64,000 nucleotides of DNA. Origin: a virus. The translations under genes and the position numbers were made by a program. The DNA lies in IMG/VR virus record IMGVR_UViG_3300042691_048368, positions 30,998-94,997 of that record, one strand, 5' to 3'. Of the stretch, positions 6,393-15,746 are shown piece after piece. A model generated the notes under the pieces. The model saw only the letters and a program-made list of their open reading frames with translations, was not told where the DNA came from and ran no database searches. How positions within the stretch are numbered: the stretch's first letter is position 1; each line of letters starts with the position of its first letter.

Positions 6393-9239
6393 ATGCCTAC
6401 AAAGAATCAAGGAACGTTAGTACTAGGTACAGTAAAAACCCAATATCAAGAACAATTATTTCCTGTAGCAGAAAATAATGATTTAAAAGGTGGTATACAC
6501 GGTATTACTAATAGTGTTCGTGGAAGTCTCATCGAAGGTTTTGGTACTATAAACGAACTACGTAGGGCTTGGGGTATGATGGTGTATGTTTATGATGAGA
6601 ACAGGTTATACCAATTACAACCAGTTGCAAGTGGTGCTATCTCGAATGACAACAACTTTGTACCATTGCAAGTAGGACAAAAATCTACAACAGAATGGAT
6701 CGATTCTGTTATTGGGATTGCAGTGGATGCAACAGATATCAGTACAAAAGTTAATGGAGATAGGTACTTAGTAAGTCAGAATCCATCTGGTGCTGATTTT
6801 AGTGGTAAGATGAACCAAATAGCTGTTTGGAACTCTGTTAAAAATATTACTGGTGGTTGGGATACAACTGAACCAACAAATGGTACGACACTAAGAGTCG
6901 ACACTGACCCATATGCTACTTATGTCTTTTTAGGAACTAGTAGTACTGCTGGTAAATGGTATAGAGAAGTACAGAATGCAGTTAGGTATATAGAACCAAC
7001 TTCGAATAATGGTAGAACATTTAGTTTTATTAGTAATAGTCAGACTCCAATATCACCAGTGATGGGTTATACATCGTCTGTTTACTATGCGTCTTTTGGA
7101 ACTGCAAATTCGGGTACAGTCTCTTTATCTATAGATGGAAACTTTTATGTTCCCATCAAAAAAGTCGCTAATGGGTTATTGACTGAACTTGTTGCAAATG
7201 ATTTTGAAGCAGATATACGATATCAACTCACATATGACAGAGGTGTTTTTCAAATAAATCTTCCCTCCTCAGGTTCAGGTGTTATAGGTGACGCGGAAGA
7301 CGCCGCTGGATATTCTGATGGTCTGTTTACTGATTTCACAACTAGTACTCCAGTCGGTACTGCGGTTGATAGATTCAATGAGATTCTGAAATTTTTGGTA
7401 CCCTCACCAGCACCGGATCTCAGTTCATGGGGTGTTCTGTCAGCAAACTTGACCAATTTCGTATCAGGAAAAATATCCTATCAATTCACTGACGAACCAG
7501 GTATAGATGGTGGTTTAGTTTCTACTACTTTTTCTGATATAGATGGTACTCCAGCTTCTGGTACTGGAATCACTAGAGGAGGTTTATTCGAAAAGAGTAA
7601 TCCGACTAGACGTTTGGGCGTCAAACCTTTCAATGATGTAGATGTGAGTGGTATACTAAACATAGGTGTCAATGGACATCCGTCCCAACCATCGCCAGCT
7701 TATGCGACTTACTCTTTCGGTAATGGTATAACTGGTAGTGTAGTTTTATATGTGAATGATGTAGCTGTATCTAGTGTTGATTTAGGAGCTAATTTGGGGT
7801 CGGTTAACACAACATCAACTAACACTACCTCTGGACTTATATTATCAGCAGCGACTGCTTCGAAGTTTTCAACTGGTGTTCCATTCGAAAATTTCTGGTA
7901 TAGAACGGGTACATTCTTAGTCAAGTATAATGATGCTAACATGAAAAGAGGTTTCAACTTCATACAGGTCAAACATTTGTTACCTACGTCTACTTTAAGT
8001 TTGGCTAAGATTGAGTTTCTTACTGATTCGTCCACGTCCGCAACTGACCTGAAAACTCCATCTCCTAGTGCATGGGTAACAACCAATAAGAAATTCCTTT
8101 CTGGTATCCAATATTTATCCACTGGAACTACATTTCAACACAATCAACAAGCGGATAATATCTACAAAAATACTTATTATCCAGGTGATGACGCTGGTAC
8201 TTTTACAGATGAAACCCAAATATCAAATAGTCCTATTTATAATAACGCTAGTCCAACAGATAACACTTCTTATCAGACCAATTCACCAGTAACATCTGGC
8301 GTTTTGCAAAAAATATTTGATCCAGATGGTGATTTTCAATCATTGTCAACTCCGAATGGTGTTAATAGTTCATTTGTATTTACAAAAAAATTTATTGTCA
8401 AAACACCGGCTCGAAAGATAGGTACATCGACAACTACTTTTGTTTCTGCAAAACGTACAGTACAAGCTACTGTCAAAAACAACCCATTGACAGTACCTGG
8501 TTGGTTTATTGATACATATCCAATCAGTAGTGGGGATAGAGTTGAAAATTTTGATGATGAAGATAGGAGACTTGTATTGGGTGACTATAATACTGTTGTT
8601 AGTTTTCCTACCTCTGCACCATATTCGAATTGGAGTTCATCTACAAGTATCAGAACTTCAAATGATTTACAAATTGCCGATGGTAGGTTATTTTACCCAC
8701 ATTATAATTTCACATCAGCAGGAGATGCAAATACTAATCCAAACTTCAATTTGGGCATAACCCGTAACTATTTGAATTGTAAGGCTTCTACCTCTGGTAC
8801 ATCAAAGGGTGCCGGTACAAGGGCTTATATAAGAGCTTTTTATGTTGGTAACGTTCCAACAGATAAAATCAGAGTGACAATGAACTGGGTAAACACCAAC
8901 TTTGTAAAAGCTACGACCACTTTGACTGGTGGTAATAACCAAAACTGTACTCTAGAATTCAAGATCCCTTATAACACAAGTACACCATTTCCATCTGGTA
9001 CAAGTATTGGTGGAGCTGCTACTGGTTGGTTAGACGCTTATGTCCCTTTTTTACCAGACCAATTCCAAAATGGTGATGGTTGTTTAGAAGGAACGAGACC
9101 CACAACTAGTGGTAATGTTTGGAAAATATATTTCGGTACAAGGACTACTGCTTTTTCAAATGGGTGGGTATTGATGAGGTTTACAGCGGGTTCTGAATGG
9201 ACTGGATATTTATCGGACATAAACGTTACTCTGACTTAA
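6393..9239 (+). CDS. Large tail fibre protein
   Basis: A 948-residue protein rich in Ser, Thr, Asn and Gly, with long beta-strand patterns and few charged helices. The N-terminal region (residues about 30-100) contains a RRAWGMMVYVYDENRLYQLQP strand pair followed by TTEWIDSV. This is a short module also seen in the 235-residue protein at 11019, and I recall it near the base of many phage fibres. Around residues 300-330 the sequence GLFTDFTTSTPVGTAVDRFN matches a motif I know from marine-phage structural proteins. The C-terminal 250 residues (Thr/Gly/Trp-rich) could be the receptor-binding tip. It lies 20 nt after the previous gene in the same operon. Structural role is well supported; which fibre it forms is unknown. 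Confidence 0.65.
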   Translation: MPTKNQGTLVLGTVKTQYQEQLFPVAENNDLKGGIHGITNSVRGSLIEGFGTINELRRAWGMMVYVYDENRLYQLQPVASGAISNDNNFVPLQVGQKSTTEWIDSVIGIAVDATDISTKVNGDRYLVSQNPSGADFSGKMNQIAVWNSVKNITGGWDTTEPTNGTTLRVDTDPYATYVFLGTSSTAGKWYREVQNAVRYIEPTSNNGRTFSFISNSQTPISPVMGYTSSVYYASFGTANSGTVSLSIDGNFYVPIKKVANGLLTELVANDFEADIRYQLTYDRGVFQINLPSSGSGVIGDAEDAAGYSDGLFTDFTTSTPVGTAVDRFNEILKFLVPSPAPDLSSWGVLSANLTNFVSGKISYQFTDEPGIDGGLVSTTFSDIDGTPASGTGITRGGLFEKSNPTRRLGVKPFNDVDVSGILNIGVNGHPSQPSPAYATYSFGNGITGSVVLYVNDVAVSSVDLGANLGSVNTTSTNTTSGLILSAATASKFSTGVPFENFWYRTGTFLVKYNDANMKRGFNFIQVKHLLPTSTLSLAKIEFLTDSSTSATDLKTPSPSAWVTTNKKFLSGIQYLSTGTTFQHNQQADNIYKNTYYPGDDAGTFTDETQISNSPIYNNASPTDNTSYQTNSPVTSGVLQKIFDPDGDFQSLSTPNGVNSSFVFTKKFIVKTPARKIGTSTTTFVSAKRTVQATVKNNPLTVPGWFIDTYPISSGDRVENFDDEDRRLVLGDYNTVVSFPTSAPYSNWSSSTSIRTSNDLQIADGRLFYPHYNFTSAGDANTNPNFNLGITRNYLNCKASTSGTSKGAGTRAYIRAFYVGNVPTDKIRVTMNWVNTNFVKATTTLTGGNNQNCTLEFKIPYNTSTPFPSGTSIGGAATGWLDAYVPFLPDQFQNGDGCLEGTRPTTSGNVWKIYFGTRTTAFSNGWVLMRFTAGSEWTGYLSDINVTLT

Positions 9240-9274
9240 TAAAAAAAATATATAATAAAAATCGATTGTAAAAA

Positions 9275-11014
9275 ATGGCCATAGATTCAAGTGTACAGGG
9301 TAAGATAGCCTTTAAAAATCTTGCTGGTAAATCCCAAACAACAGACAACTTAGAGTTAAATGGAGAAGCTTATGGTATAAGTTTCGAAGTTCAGGCGAAA
9401 GATGTAACAATCGATAGAATTAGTTCAACATCTTCAATTACTATTCAAAATGGTTTGGCGATAAGGGTGAGAGCGGATCTTGTACAAGAGGCAAGTGCTG
9501 GTACGAAAGGTTACTTAGCTAAATGGCCATCAACTCTTACCGGTAATATATTGTTACAACCACCTGGTGGTGATCCAAATAATGGATTACAACCTTTCGA
9601 GTACGGTAAAGGCTCTTTAAAAGATGTGAAAGCAGGTGACCGTATAACAAATTTGATTTCTAACTCAATATCGGGCGACTACAGAGCGATTCTAAGAGGA
9701 TCTGGGTTAGATGAGATACCCCCTCTCGATGCAGGTGATTGGCTTTTTCAATATAACTCTGGTATATTATATGTTGATAAACCTACTAGCATTAGTTACA
9801 CACCTACATACATAGATGTTTATTATTATATTGGTACAAGACTGACTGACTTTAGTACAAAAACTCAAACCAATATAAGAATCTCAGCAACTGGATCCGA
9901 TAGTTATTTTGCAACCTATAGTTCTCCATCTATTGACGCTTATCAGTCTAATTATATATTTTTAGTAGATTTTTTTGGTTATAATACAGGGGCTACTGTT
10001 ACACTTAATATTAATTCCATAGGGACATTATCAGTTTATAAACCTTCATCATCTGGTCCTATGCCATTGACAAATGGTGATATCATTGGTGCTACCGGAG
10101 GTACTGGTGGTCCAATTTACTATTTGACTTATAATCAAGGGGGTAAATATTTTGAATTCTTCTACACAAACCCTGTAGCAATGAGTGGTAACTTTACAAA
10201 TCCAGTATCTACCAATTATAATGTTGGTGGTATACAGAGTGGGTATTCATTTAACGATGTGAAGATAGTTGATATGTTGAAAGATATATTCTATCCTGAA
10301 TCTATGGGAAGAATAGGTACTTTTAGTATGACCTCAGAAGGGGTACAGGTTTCGAAATCTTATGAAATAGGACAAACAATAAGTGGTGGTTTGTATTATA
10401 CATTCAGTTGGGTTTTTGATAATCAGGGTGATTTGAAAGATAAGACTTTGAGAATCGAAGATGTGACACCCGTCACACAAACTCAAACATATTGGCAACC
10501 ACCATCTGCAACTCCATTTACACAAAGTACAGGATTGACTGGTCCGATGGGATTTTTCTTTGCGAATTCAATCAAAAGTAATGTACCAGCTAAGAGGGTC
10601 TTCAGATTATCAGTTGAGAGGTCAAATGGTACAAGAGTACACAAGGACTACGAAATTGATTGGATGTGGAGGGTTTACCATGGTTCGTCTACATTTTCTA
10701 CTCTGACGGCTAGTCAAGTAAGGGATTTGTCAAACAAAACTCTCTCAAAACAGTCAAGTGGTACTTGGAGTCTACCTGGTGATGGTTTCAAATATATTGC
10801 ATTTCCTGAAGATAGTGATTATAATTTTCAAAATATTACTTATAAGAATCTTCCTCTCGCTATGGCTGGAACAAACAGTGGGTATAGTTATAGTTTTGCT
10901 GATTTAAATTATTTATTTGTCACTGTGAGTAATGCATTTGGTTTGGAAAAACAATATAAGATATATAGAACAAAAAATGAAATTAACGCAACTTTTTCAG
11001 TAAATATAAGTTAA
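9275..11014 (+). CDS. Tail fibre/structural protein with duplicated module
   Basis: A 579-residue beta-rich protein. Residues 1-300 carry a Gly/Ser/Thr-rich fibre-like region. Residues about 300-579 are the module shared with the 341-residue protein at 5347: GGIQSGYSF, DMLKDIFYP, DWMWRVYHGS, KYIAFPEDSDY, and a terminal NAFGLEKQYKIYR hairpin. The arrangement of a variable N-terminus with a common C-terminal module suggests gene duplication followed by replacement of one end. It is 35 nt downstream of the 948-residue fibre gene and 4 nt upstream of the next gene, so co-expression is likely. Assignment as virion structural protein rests on composition, context and the paralogy. Confidence 0.6.
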   Translation: MAIDSSVQGKIAFKNLAGKSQTTDNLELNGEAYGISFEVQAKDVTIDRISSTSSITIQNGLAIRVRADLVQEASAGTKGYLAKWPSTLTGNILLQPPGGDPNNGLQPFEYGKGSLKDVKAGDRITNLISNSISGDYRAILRGSGLDEIPPLDAGDWLFQYNSGILYVDKPTSISYTPTYIDVYYYIGTRLTDFSTKTQTNIRISATGSDSYFATYSSPSIDAYQSNYIFLVDFFGYNTGATVTLNINSIGTLSVYKPSSSGPMPLTNGDIIGATGGTGGPIYYLTYNQGGKYFEFFYTNPVAMSGNFTNPVSTNYNVGGIQSGYSFNDVKIVDMLKDIFYPESMGRIGTFSMTSEGVQVSKSYEIGQTISGGLYYTFSWVFDNQGDLKDKTLRIEDVTPVTQTQTYWQPPSATPFTQSTGLTGPMGFFFANSIKSNVPAKRVFRLSVERSNGTRVHKDYEIDWMWRVYHGSSTFSTLTASQVRDLSNKTLSKQSSGTWSLPGDGFKYIAFPEDSDYNFQNITYKNLPLAMAGTNSGYSYSFADLNYLFVTVSNAFGLEKQYKIYRTKNEINATFSVNIS

Positions 11015-11018
11015 AAGT

Positions 11019-11726
11019 ATGGAGAATATACCGTTTTCGGGATTGATAACCCCAATAAATTTATCAGACAAGTATCCTGTAATAGACCCAATATATGGAG
11101 TTGATGGATTCAGAAATTTATCCACCACTCAGAGTATGTATGATATACCTTTGGAAAAAAGGAGAGCTGGTATGGTGGTTGGTGTAGCCGATACTTCTAA
11201 TACAAATGTTTACTATTACAAACTAAAACCCCAAAATAATGGTGTCACTTGGTCTGTTGGTGATTCTACAAATTGGGATAGTTTTCTTATGTCTGCTACA
11301 GCTGCAATTCCTGTAAAACATACTATCATAAATGAAACACTTGAGGTACCTTCAAATTATATGTACGTTGTATATAAAGATTTACTAATAGGAGCAACTG
11401 GTGTTTTGAATAATTATGGTAGGGTGGTAATTATAAATGGTAATTTGGTCACACAAAGTAATGGAGTTTTGAACAACTTATCGGGTGGTGAGTATATTAC
11501 TGCTAGTTTTTATGTACAAAAAGTTGTCAAAACATTTTCTAGTATATCTAATAACGGTATAACTGTGTCGCACAATTTGGGGACAACTGATTTCACTTAC
11601 ACCGTCAGAGATGGTTATAATTTTGTCTATGCTAATGTAGAATTAGCCTCAAGTGATCCGGCAAATAAAGTGGTAGTAACGTGTGCGACGTCAATCAATT
11701 ATTTGACTATGACTTTTGTTGGTTAA
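11019..11726 (+). CDS. Tail fibre/baseplate accessory protein
   Basis: A 235-residue protein, last of the four-gene fibre block; its ATG is 4 nt after the preceding stop. Residues about 40-90 repeat the module of the 948-residue fibre: EKRRAGMVVGVAD, then a YYYKLKPQNN strand, then TNWDSFL. A middle beta-solenoid-like stretch is rich in short V/I-G-N strands (GVLNNYGRVVIINGNLVTQ). The C-terminus (GITVSHNLGTTDFTYTVRDG, ending YLTMTFVG) is a short beta module that I recall from C-termini of fibre-associated proteins. It is probably a virion attachment or adaptor protein; exact position unknown. Confidence 0.55.
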   Translation: MENIPFSGLITPINLSDKYPVIDPIYGVDGFRNLSTTQSMYDIPLEKRRAGMVVGVADTSNTNVYYYKLKPQNNGVTWSVGDSTNWDSFLMSATAAIPVKHTIINETLEVPSNYMYVVYKDLLIGATGVLNNYGRVVIINGNLVTQSNGVLNNLSGGEYITASFYVQKVVKTFSSISNNGITVSHNLGTTDFTYTVRDGYNFVYANVELASSDPANKVVVTCATSINYLTMTFVG

Positions 11727-11765
11727 TTTTTTGAAAATTTTGGACTTAAGGTAAAACAATCCATA

Positions 11766-11773
11766 TAATATAT
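11766..11773 (+). promoter_or_regulatory. Late-promoter-like box TAATATAT
   Basis: TAATATAT 25 nt upstream of the gp26-like start at 11799. A second TTATATAT lies only 2 nt before the ATG (11789-11796). The more distant copy fits the leadered class of boxes. Confidence 0.4.
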
Positions 11774-11798
11774 AATTTCAAAAAAAAATTATATATTT

Positions 11799-12737
11799 AT
11801 GTCTAAACAAGAAGAGTCAAACTTATCTGAGGAAGATTACCTCAGAAAACATTTAGAAAGTTTAGAAAAACCAAAACAAACAAACTTCGAAGAACCAAAA
11901 GTTAAGGTTAGCGTTGATACTTCTCGTGCTTCGGATCTTCACTATTTCGCATTCGATGTAAAGGAATTTCCCTGTGGTATGTTCTACCCAGATGGTTCTA
12001 CAATTCAAGTGAGAGCTGCCCAAGTAAAAGAAATTCAAGCTTACTCAATGGTCGATGATAATAATTTTTATGATATCGTCGAAAAAATGAATGACATGCT
12101 TTCTTCTTGTGTTCGAATAAAATACCTTGACGGCACTATTGGTTCCTACCTAGAGATCAAAGATCCAGATAGATACTTCCTCATTTTCTTAATACGTGAG
12201 TTAACCTTTCAGAAAGGTACTTCTCTTACCACAACTGCGGTTTGTGAATGTGGAAATGAAGTTTCAATCGAACTAAGAAGGGATAATTTTAAACTGTTCG
12301 AACAGAGTGAACGTCTTTTGAGTTTTTTCGATCCTATCACGTTGTCTTTTAGATTTGAGGTTAAAAATGGTCGTGTATTCAATTTAGCGCCACCATCGAT
12401 CGGTTTACAGAAATCTTTTACCGAATACATCATAAAAGAGAATCAAGAGAAGAAAAAACCAAACCTTTCTTTCTTAAAGATTATTCCATTCCTTTTGTAT
12501 GATCGTACTTCGATTACAATTGAAGGGATTAAATCTAAGTTAGAAGAGTACCAAAAGATGGATGATGTTTCATTTCAGTTTTTGAATGCTGCTGTTGAAA
12601 AAATGACTTTTGGTATTGAAAAGTTAAGGAAGCAGTGTGAGTGTGGTCTAGAGAGCCACACTGATATGATATTTCCCGACGGACCGTCAGCTATTTTCGT
12701 TGTTCATGACGCCTTTGAACAGTTTATTAAAGAATAA
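11799..12737 (+). CDS. T4 gp26-like baseplate hub/assembly protein
   Basis: A 312-residue protein resembling the T4 baseplate protein family typified by gp26. It has two CxC pairs: CECGNE at about residue 150 and CECGLES near residue 285. They probably form a zinc-binding site, a recurring feature of this family. Between them is a helical region with the pattern LAPPSIGLQKSFTEYI. The N-terminal 45 residues are charged and disordered. Family members act in assembly of the baseplate hub. The tail tube gene lies just beyond, on the opposite strand. The 3' end overlaps a small gene in the +1 frame, a layout reminiscent of tail assembly chaperone pairs. Confidence 0.6.
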   Translation: MSKQEESNLSEEDYLRKHLESLEKPKQTNFEEPKVKVSVDTSRASDLHYFAFDVKEFPCGMFYPDGSTIQVRAAQVKEIQAYSMVDDNNFYDIVEKMNDMLSSCVRIKYLDGTIGSYLEIKDPDRYFLIFLIRELTFQKGTSLTTTAVCECGNEVSIELRRDNFKLFEQSERLLSFFDPITLSFRFEVKNGRVFNLAPPSIGLQKSFTEYIIKENQEKKKPNLSFLKIIPFLLYDRTSITIEGIKSKLEEYQKMDDVSFQFLNAAVEKMTFGIEKLRKQCECGLESHTDMIFPDGPSAIFVVHDAFEQFIKE

Positions 12738-12948
12738 ACTTTTACTTCAAAAAAATTACCATTTGCAAGAGTTTGCTATAGATTCCTGGCCTTTTTGGAT
12801 GTTGGAAGAAAATATCAAAATAGTCAATGAATTAACTGAAGAAGAGGATAAACAAAGGAAGAAAGAAGAAGGGTCCCAAAAAATGCCAAACTTCAACCCA
12901 TCCTCAATAATGAATAATATGTCCTCAATGGCTAATAAGTTTAAATAA
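12706..12948 (+). CDS. Small protein overlapping gp26-like gene, +1 frame
   Basis: An 80-residue product from the ATG at 12706; a TTG at 12700 gives two more residues. It overlaps the end of the gp26-like gene by 32 nt in the +1 frame. The core YHLQEFAIDSWPFWMLEEN followed by a charged helix (ELTEEEDKQRKKEE) and a Met/Asn/Ser-rich tail resembles the second reading frame of phage tail chaperone pairs, which typically carry a short aromatic W-x-x-E helix. It may be made by reinitiation at ATG 12706 or as a frameshift fusion to the upstream protein; I see no obvious slippery heptamer. A strong terminator follows directly. Confidence 0.6.
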   Translation: MTPLNSLLKNKLLLQKNYHLQEFAIDSWPFWMLEENIKIVNELTEEEDKQRKKEEGSQKMPNFNPSSIMNNMSSMANKFK

Positions 12949-12950
12949 AA

Positions 12951-12978
12951 AAAAACCACCTTTTGGTGGTTTTTTTTT
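12951..12978. terminator. Bidirectional terminator
   Basis: A perfect 10-bp stem AAAAACCACC / GGTGGTTTTT (12951-12960 with 12965-12974) with a TTTT loop and T tracts on both strands. It separates the gp26-like transcript from the convergent tail tube gene. Confidence 0.9.
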
Positions 12979-12994
12979 ATTTAGGAGAATAAGA

Positions 12995-13612
12995 TTAGTA
13001 TCCTGCGATGAGTGGTGGGGTGATTGTGAATGAACCATCGATATATTCATCAACCCAGTAGTCAGCTACGAATTTAGCTTCTACGTTATTAAGAATCTCT
13101 GTTGATGACCAGTCTAGTGAATAACCTTGTAGACCAGTGATTTGACAGTTTTGGAAAGTAACCCTTCTTAAAACAACACCTTTTTTATCATGTTGATTCA
13201 CAATTACCGTTCCAATGATATCAGATTTATAGTTCACGGTACCATTTTGAGAGTTCCAAACTACATCATACCAAGCTTTCAAAGTATTCCAAGTAATCAT
13301 ATTACCCTTATCGTTCACGTTAACATTGTGTTTGATTGTGAATTCGATATGGGTTTTTTCTGGCATACCCATGTAAGCTCTGGTTGAATACTTGAACCTC
13401 TGATCTTTAACACCAATATCTGGAGTAAGATTCAAATCAACAGACGATGCTTGTTGAAGTTGCATAATTGGATCTCTACCCTGTGCTTGGAGGATAGTAG
13501 GGAAAATGAAAGTAATCTCAAACAGGTTAAGATATACTACCTCATCTGGTTTTGTACCGGGACCCCCTGGTGAACCTGTCATCAAGAGTTGTGTAAAATG
13601 TGGTAATGGCAT
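12995..13612 (-). CDS. Tail tube protein (gp19-like)
   Basis: A 205-residue protein matching the T4 tail tube family in length and layout. The N-terminal region has the strand NLFEITFIFP followed by a loop. The middle contains RFKYSTRAYMGMPEKTHIEF, and the second half LRRVTFQNCQITGLQGYSLD, then FVADYWVDEYI near the end, the usual closing strands of tube subunits. It forms the stacked hexameric inner tube through which DNA passes. The ATG at 13612 follows an AATATATAATAT stretch about 30 nt upstream. The tail sheath gene is far away (34-37.9 kb), unlike T4 where 18 and 19 are adjacent. Confidence 0.85.
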   Translation of the reverse strand: MPLPHFTQLLMTGSPGGPGTKPDEVVYLNLFEITFIFPTILQAQGRDPIMQLQQASSVDLNLTPDIGVKDQRFKYSTRAYMGMPEKTHIEFTIKHNVNVNDKGNMITWNTLKAWYDVVWNSQNGTVNYKSDIIGTVIVNQHDKKGVVLRRVTFQNCQITGLQGYSLDWSSTEILNNVEAKFVADYWVDEYIDGSFTITPPLIAGY

Positions 13613-13721
13613 AGAATTTTAAATTATTTTTTATAATATTATATATTTTGTCAATAATCTTTCTAGTCATTTTTTAATATAAATAGGTTTAGAAAATTGC
13701 CATTTCCACTTTTAGTATGTG

Positions 13722-13729
13722 ATATATAT
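13722..13729 (+). promoter_or_regulatory. Late-promoter-like box ATATATAT, 5 nt before start
   Basis: ATATATAT followed by 5 nt and the ATG at 13735 of the endonuclease gene. Same spacing as the TAATATAT boxes elsewhere in the window, although the box is less exact. Confidence 0.35.
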
Positions 13730-13734
13730 TAAAT

Positions 13735-14565
13735 ATGAAGTGCAACTATAGATATTGTGGTAGAGAAATAAACTTCGGTAGACCAGATAGAAAGTTTTGT
13801 AATAAAAACTGTAAAATAAAAGAAAATAATTTAATTAAAGAATTAAAATCACTGGATAACAAATCTATTAAGACTAAAGATTTTATAGAAAAATCAAAAG
13901 AAATACATAATAATAAATATGGATATGAATTATCGATATATGTTAATTGTAGAACAAAAATTAAAATAATATGTCCGATACACGGTGTGTTCGAGCAAAC
14001 CCCAAGTAATCATTTATATAATAAACAAGGATGTGATAAATGTGCTAGAGATGAACATAAACTTACTAAGCTATCTGATTCCAGAATAGATAATCTTAAA
14101 AGAGTCCATAATAATAAATATCTATATAATGATACATCCATTAATGAGGGATTTATAAATATAACTTGTCCAGATCATGGCGTCTTCACACAATATTTAT
14201 ATTTTCACGAATATGGACATGGATGTTCACAATGTAATTCCTATTCTAGAGGAGAAAATTACATAAAAAGATACCTTGACAAAAGAGGAATAAGATACCA
14301 CAGGAATTTTATATTTGAGAATTGTAAAAATAAGAAAGGATTAAGATTTGATTTCTATCTATACAATGAAAATACTATTATTGAGTATCATGGAGAGCAT
14401 CATTTTATTGAAAATAAATATTTTGGAAATGCAAATCTAGAATATGTTAGAAAAAATGATGAAATCAAAAAAGAATATTGTTTATTGAACTCAATAAGAC
14501 TAGTAAGGATACCATATTATGATTACAATAATATTGAGAGTATATTAAATAGTGTCATAGTTTAA
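13735..14565 (+). CDS. Free-standing homing-type endonuclease (Zn ribbons + PD-(D/E)XK-like)
   Basis: A 276-residue protein. It opens with a zinc-ribbon (CNYRYCGREINF, then FCNKNC). Then come two copies of a DUF723-type repeat, each with IHNNKY, a CPIHGVF / CPDHGVF segment and a closing Cys pair (GCDKC, GCSQC). The C-terminal 100 residues look like a Vsr/PD-(D/E)XK nuclease: GLRFDFYLYNENTIIEYHGEHHF, then a helix and RLVRIPYYDY. Proteins of this build are usually selfish DNA-cutting genes inserted between phage genes. It is AT-richer than its neighbours, in keeping with recent acquisition. No intron is apparent around it. Nuclease activity is inferred from the motif layout. Confidence 0.65.
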   Translation: MKCNYRYCGREINFGRPDRKFCNKNCKIKENNLIKELKSLDNKSIKTKDFIEKSKEIHNNKYGYELSIYVNCRTKIKIICPIHGVFEQTPSNHLYNKQGCDKCARDEHKLTKLSDSRIDNLKRVHNNKYLYNDTSINEGFINITCPDHGVFTQYLYFHEYGHGCSQCNSYSRGENYIKRYLDKRGIRYHRNFIFENCKNKKGLRFDFYLYNENTIIEYHGEHHFIENKYFGNANLEYVRKNDEIKKEYCLLNSIRLVRIPYYDYNNIESILNSVIV

Positions 14566-14621
14566 AAAAAAATCATTTTTACCCGATTTGAACTATGATC
14601 AACTAAGTTTATATAATAGTG

Positions 14622-15746
14622 ATGTCAAAAATTCTAATTATTGGTGATACCCACTTAGGTCTTGGTTACCCGAATTCGATTGATAAATGGTTTAAAGTAC
14701 ACAGGGAATATTTTGAAGAATTTTTAATTCCTTTAGTTCGGAAAGAAATGACCGAAGATGATATTATAATCCACTGTGGAGATTTATTTGACAATCGGTC
14801 AGTGGTTCCGATTAATATACTCAATTACGCACAAGATCTCCTCGAAAAACTATCTTCTATATGTCCGGTGCATATACTAATTGGTAATCATGATTTGTAC
14901 ACTAAAGCCTCTAATGATGTGAATACTGTCAAATTATATAAGTATATACCAAACATTACCGTTTACGAAAAGCCTACCAAAATTGATTTTTGTGGAAAGT
15001 CAATATTGATGTTACCTTGGGTTGAGAAAAAACAAGACCAAATTGACATACTAAAAAGATTTTCTGGTTGTGATTATCTTTTCTGTCATTCGGATTTGAA
15101 CGGTGCAAAAATGCATTTGACCTCTGTTGCACATAAAAATCAAGATAAAATAGATGTGGAAGATTTTTCAGGTTACAAAAATGTATATTCTGGTCATATA
15201 CACATCTTGCAAGTCACAAAAAATTTCACTTTTGTCGGTAATAATTTTGAAATGGATCGAAATGACATTAACAATCAAAAGGGAATTTTTATCTTAGATA
15301 CTTTGGTTGACGAGGAGAGATTCATTCCTAATAATATTTCACCGAGATACAAAAAGATATACATAAGAACTCAAGAGGATATTGATCAATTAGAAAACAC
15401 TTCGACAAAAGATTATATTGATCTTTTCATATCAAATTCATTGTTGATAAACAATAGGAAATTAAGAAGAAAGTTAGAGTTAATGTTGGAATCCGGTAAC
15501 TTTGCTTCAGTTGACTACATCGATGATTTAGTTTTGGAAAAAAATGAAGAAACTAAATCTGTGATTGAAGAAATTACTGAAGAAGAATTAAACAATGGTG
15601 TGGTTCCATCTATTCAATTAGAATATACTGATTTAATTAGACAATACATTAATACTCAGAAATATGAAAGTGAGAAGATCAAAAATGGCGTCTTACAAGA
15701 GTTTAATGAAATTGCTAGAATATATGATGAGGGTTATTTAGAATAG
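14622..15746 (+). CDS. Recombination nuclease subunit (gp47/SbcD-like)
   Basis: About 374 residues from the ATG at 14622; a GTG just before it at 14619 is the alternative. It is a calcineurin-like nuclease with GDTHLG at the N-terminus, HCGDLFDNR, IGNHD, CHSDLNGA and SGHIH in the order found in T4 gp47, SbcD and Mre11. The partner gp46 (SbcC/Rad50-like ATPase) processes DNA ends for recombination-dependent replication with this subunit, but it is not in this window. The C-terminal 100 residues are acidic and helical, consistent with the partner-binding region. The 3' end overlaps the convergent small gene by 13 nt. Confidence 0.85.
   Translation: MSKILIIGDTHLGLGYPNSIDKWFKVHREYFEEFLIPLVRKEMTEDDIIIHCGDLFDNRSVVPINILNYAQDLLEKLSSICPVHILIGNHDLYTKASNDVNTVKLYKYIPNITVYEKPTKIDFCGKSILMLPWVEKKQDQIDILKRFSGCDYLFCHSDLNGAKMHLTSVAHKNQDKIDVEDFSGYKNVYSGHIHILQVTKNFTFVGNNFEMDRNDINNQKGIFILDTLVDEERFIPNNISPRYKKIYIRTQEDIDQLENTSTKDYIDLFISNSLLINNRKLRRKLELMLESGNFASVDYIDDLVLEKNEETKSVIEEITEEELNNGVVPSIQLEYTDLIRQYINTQKYESEKIKNGVLQEFNEIARIYDEGYLE

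Noticed and set aside
7709-8122. 137-codon minus-strand frame inside the large fibre gene
   Set aside because: Lies wholly inside a well-supported fibre gene, has no upstream box, and its composition is that of an antisense shadow.
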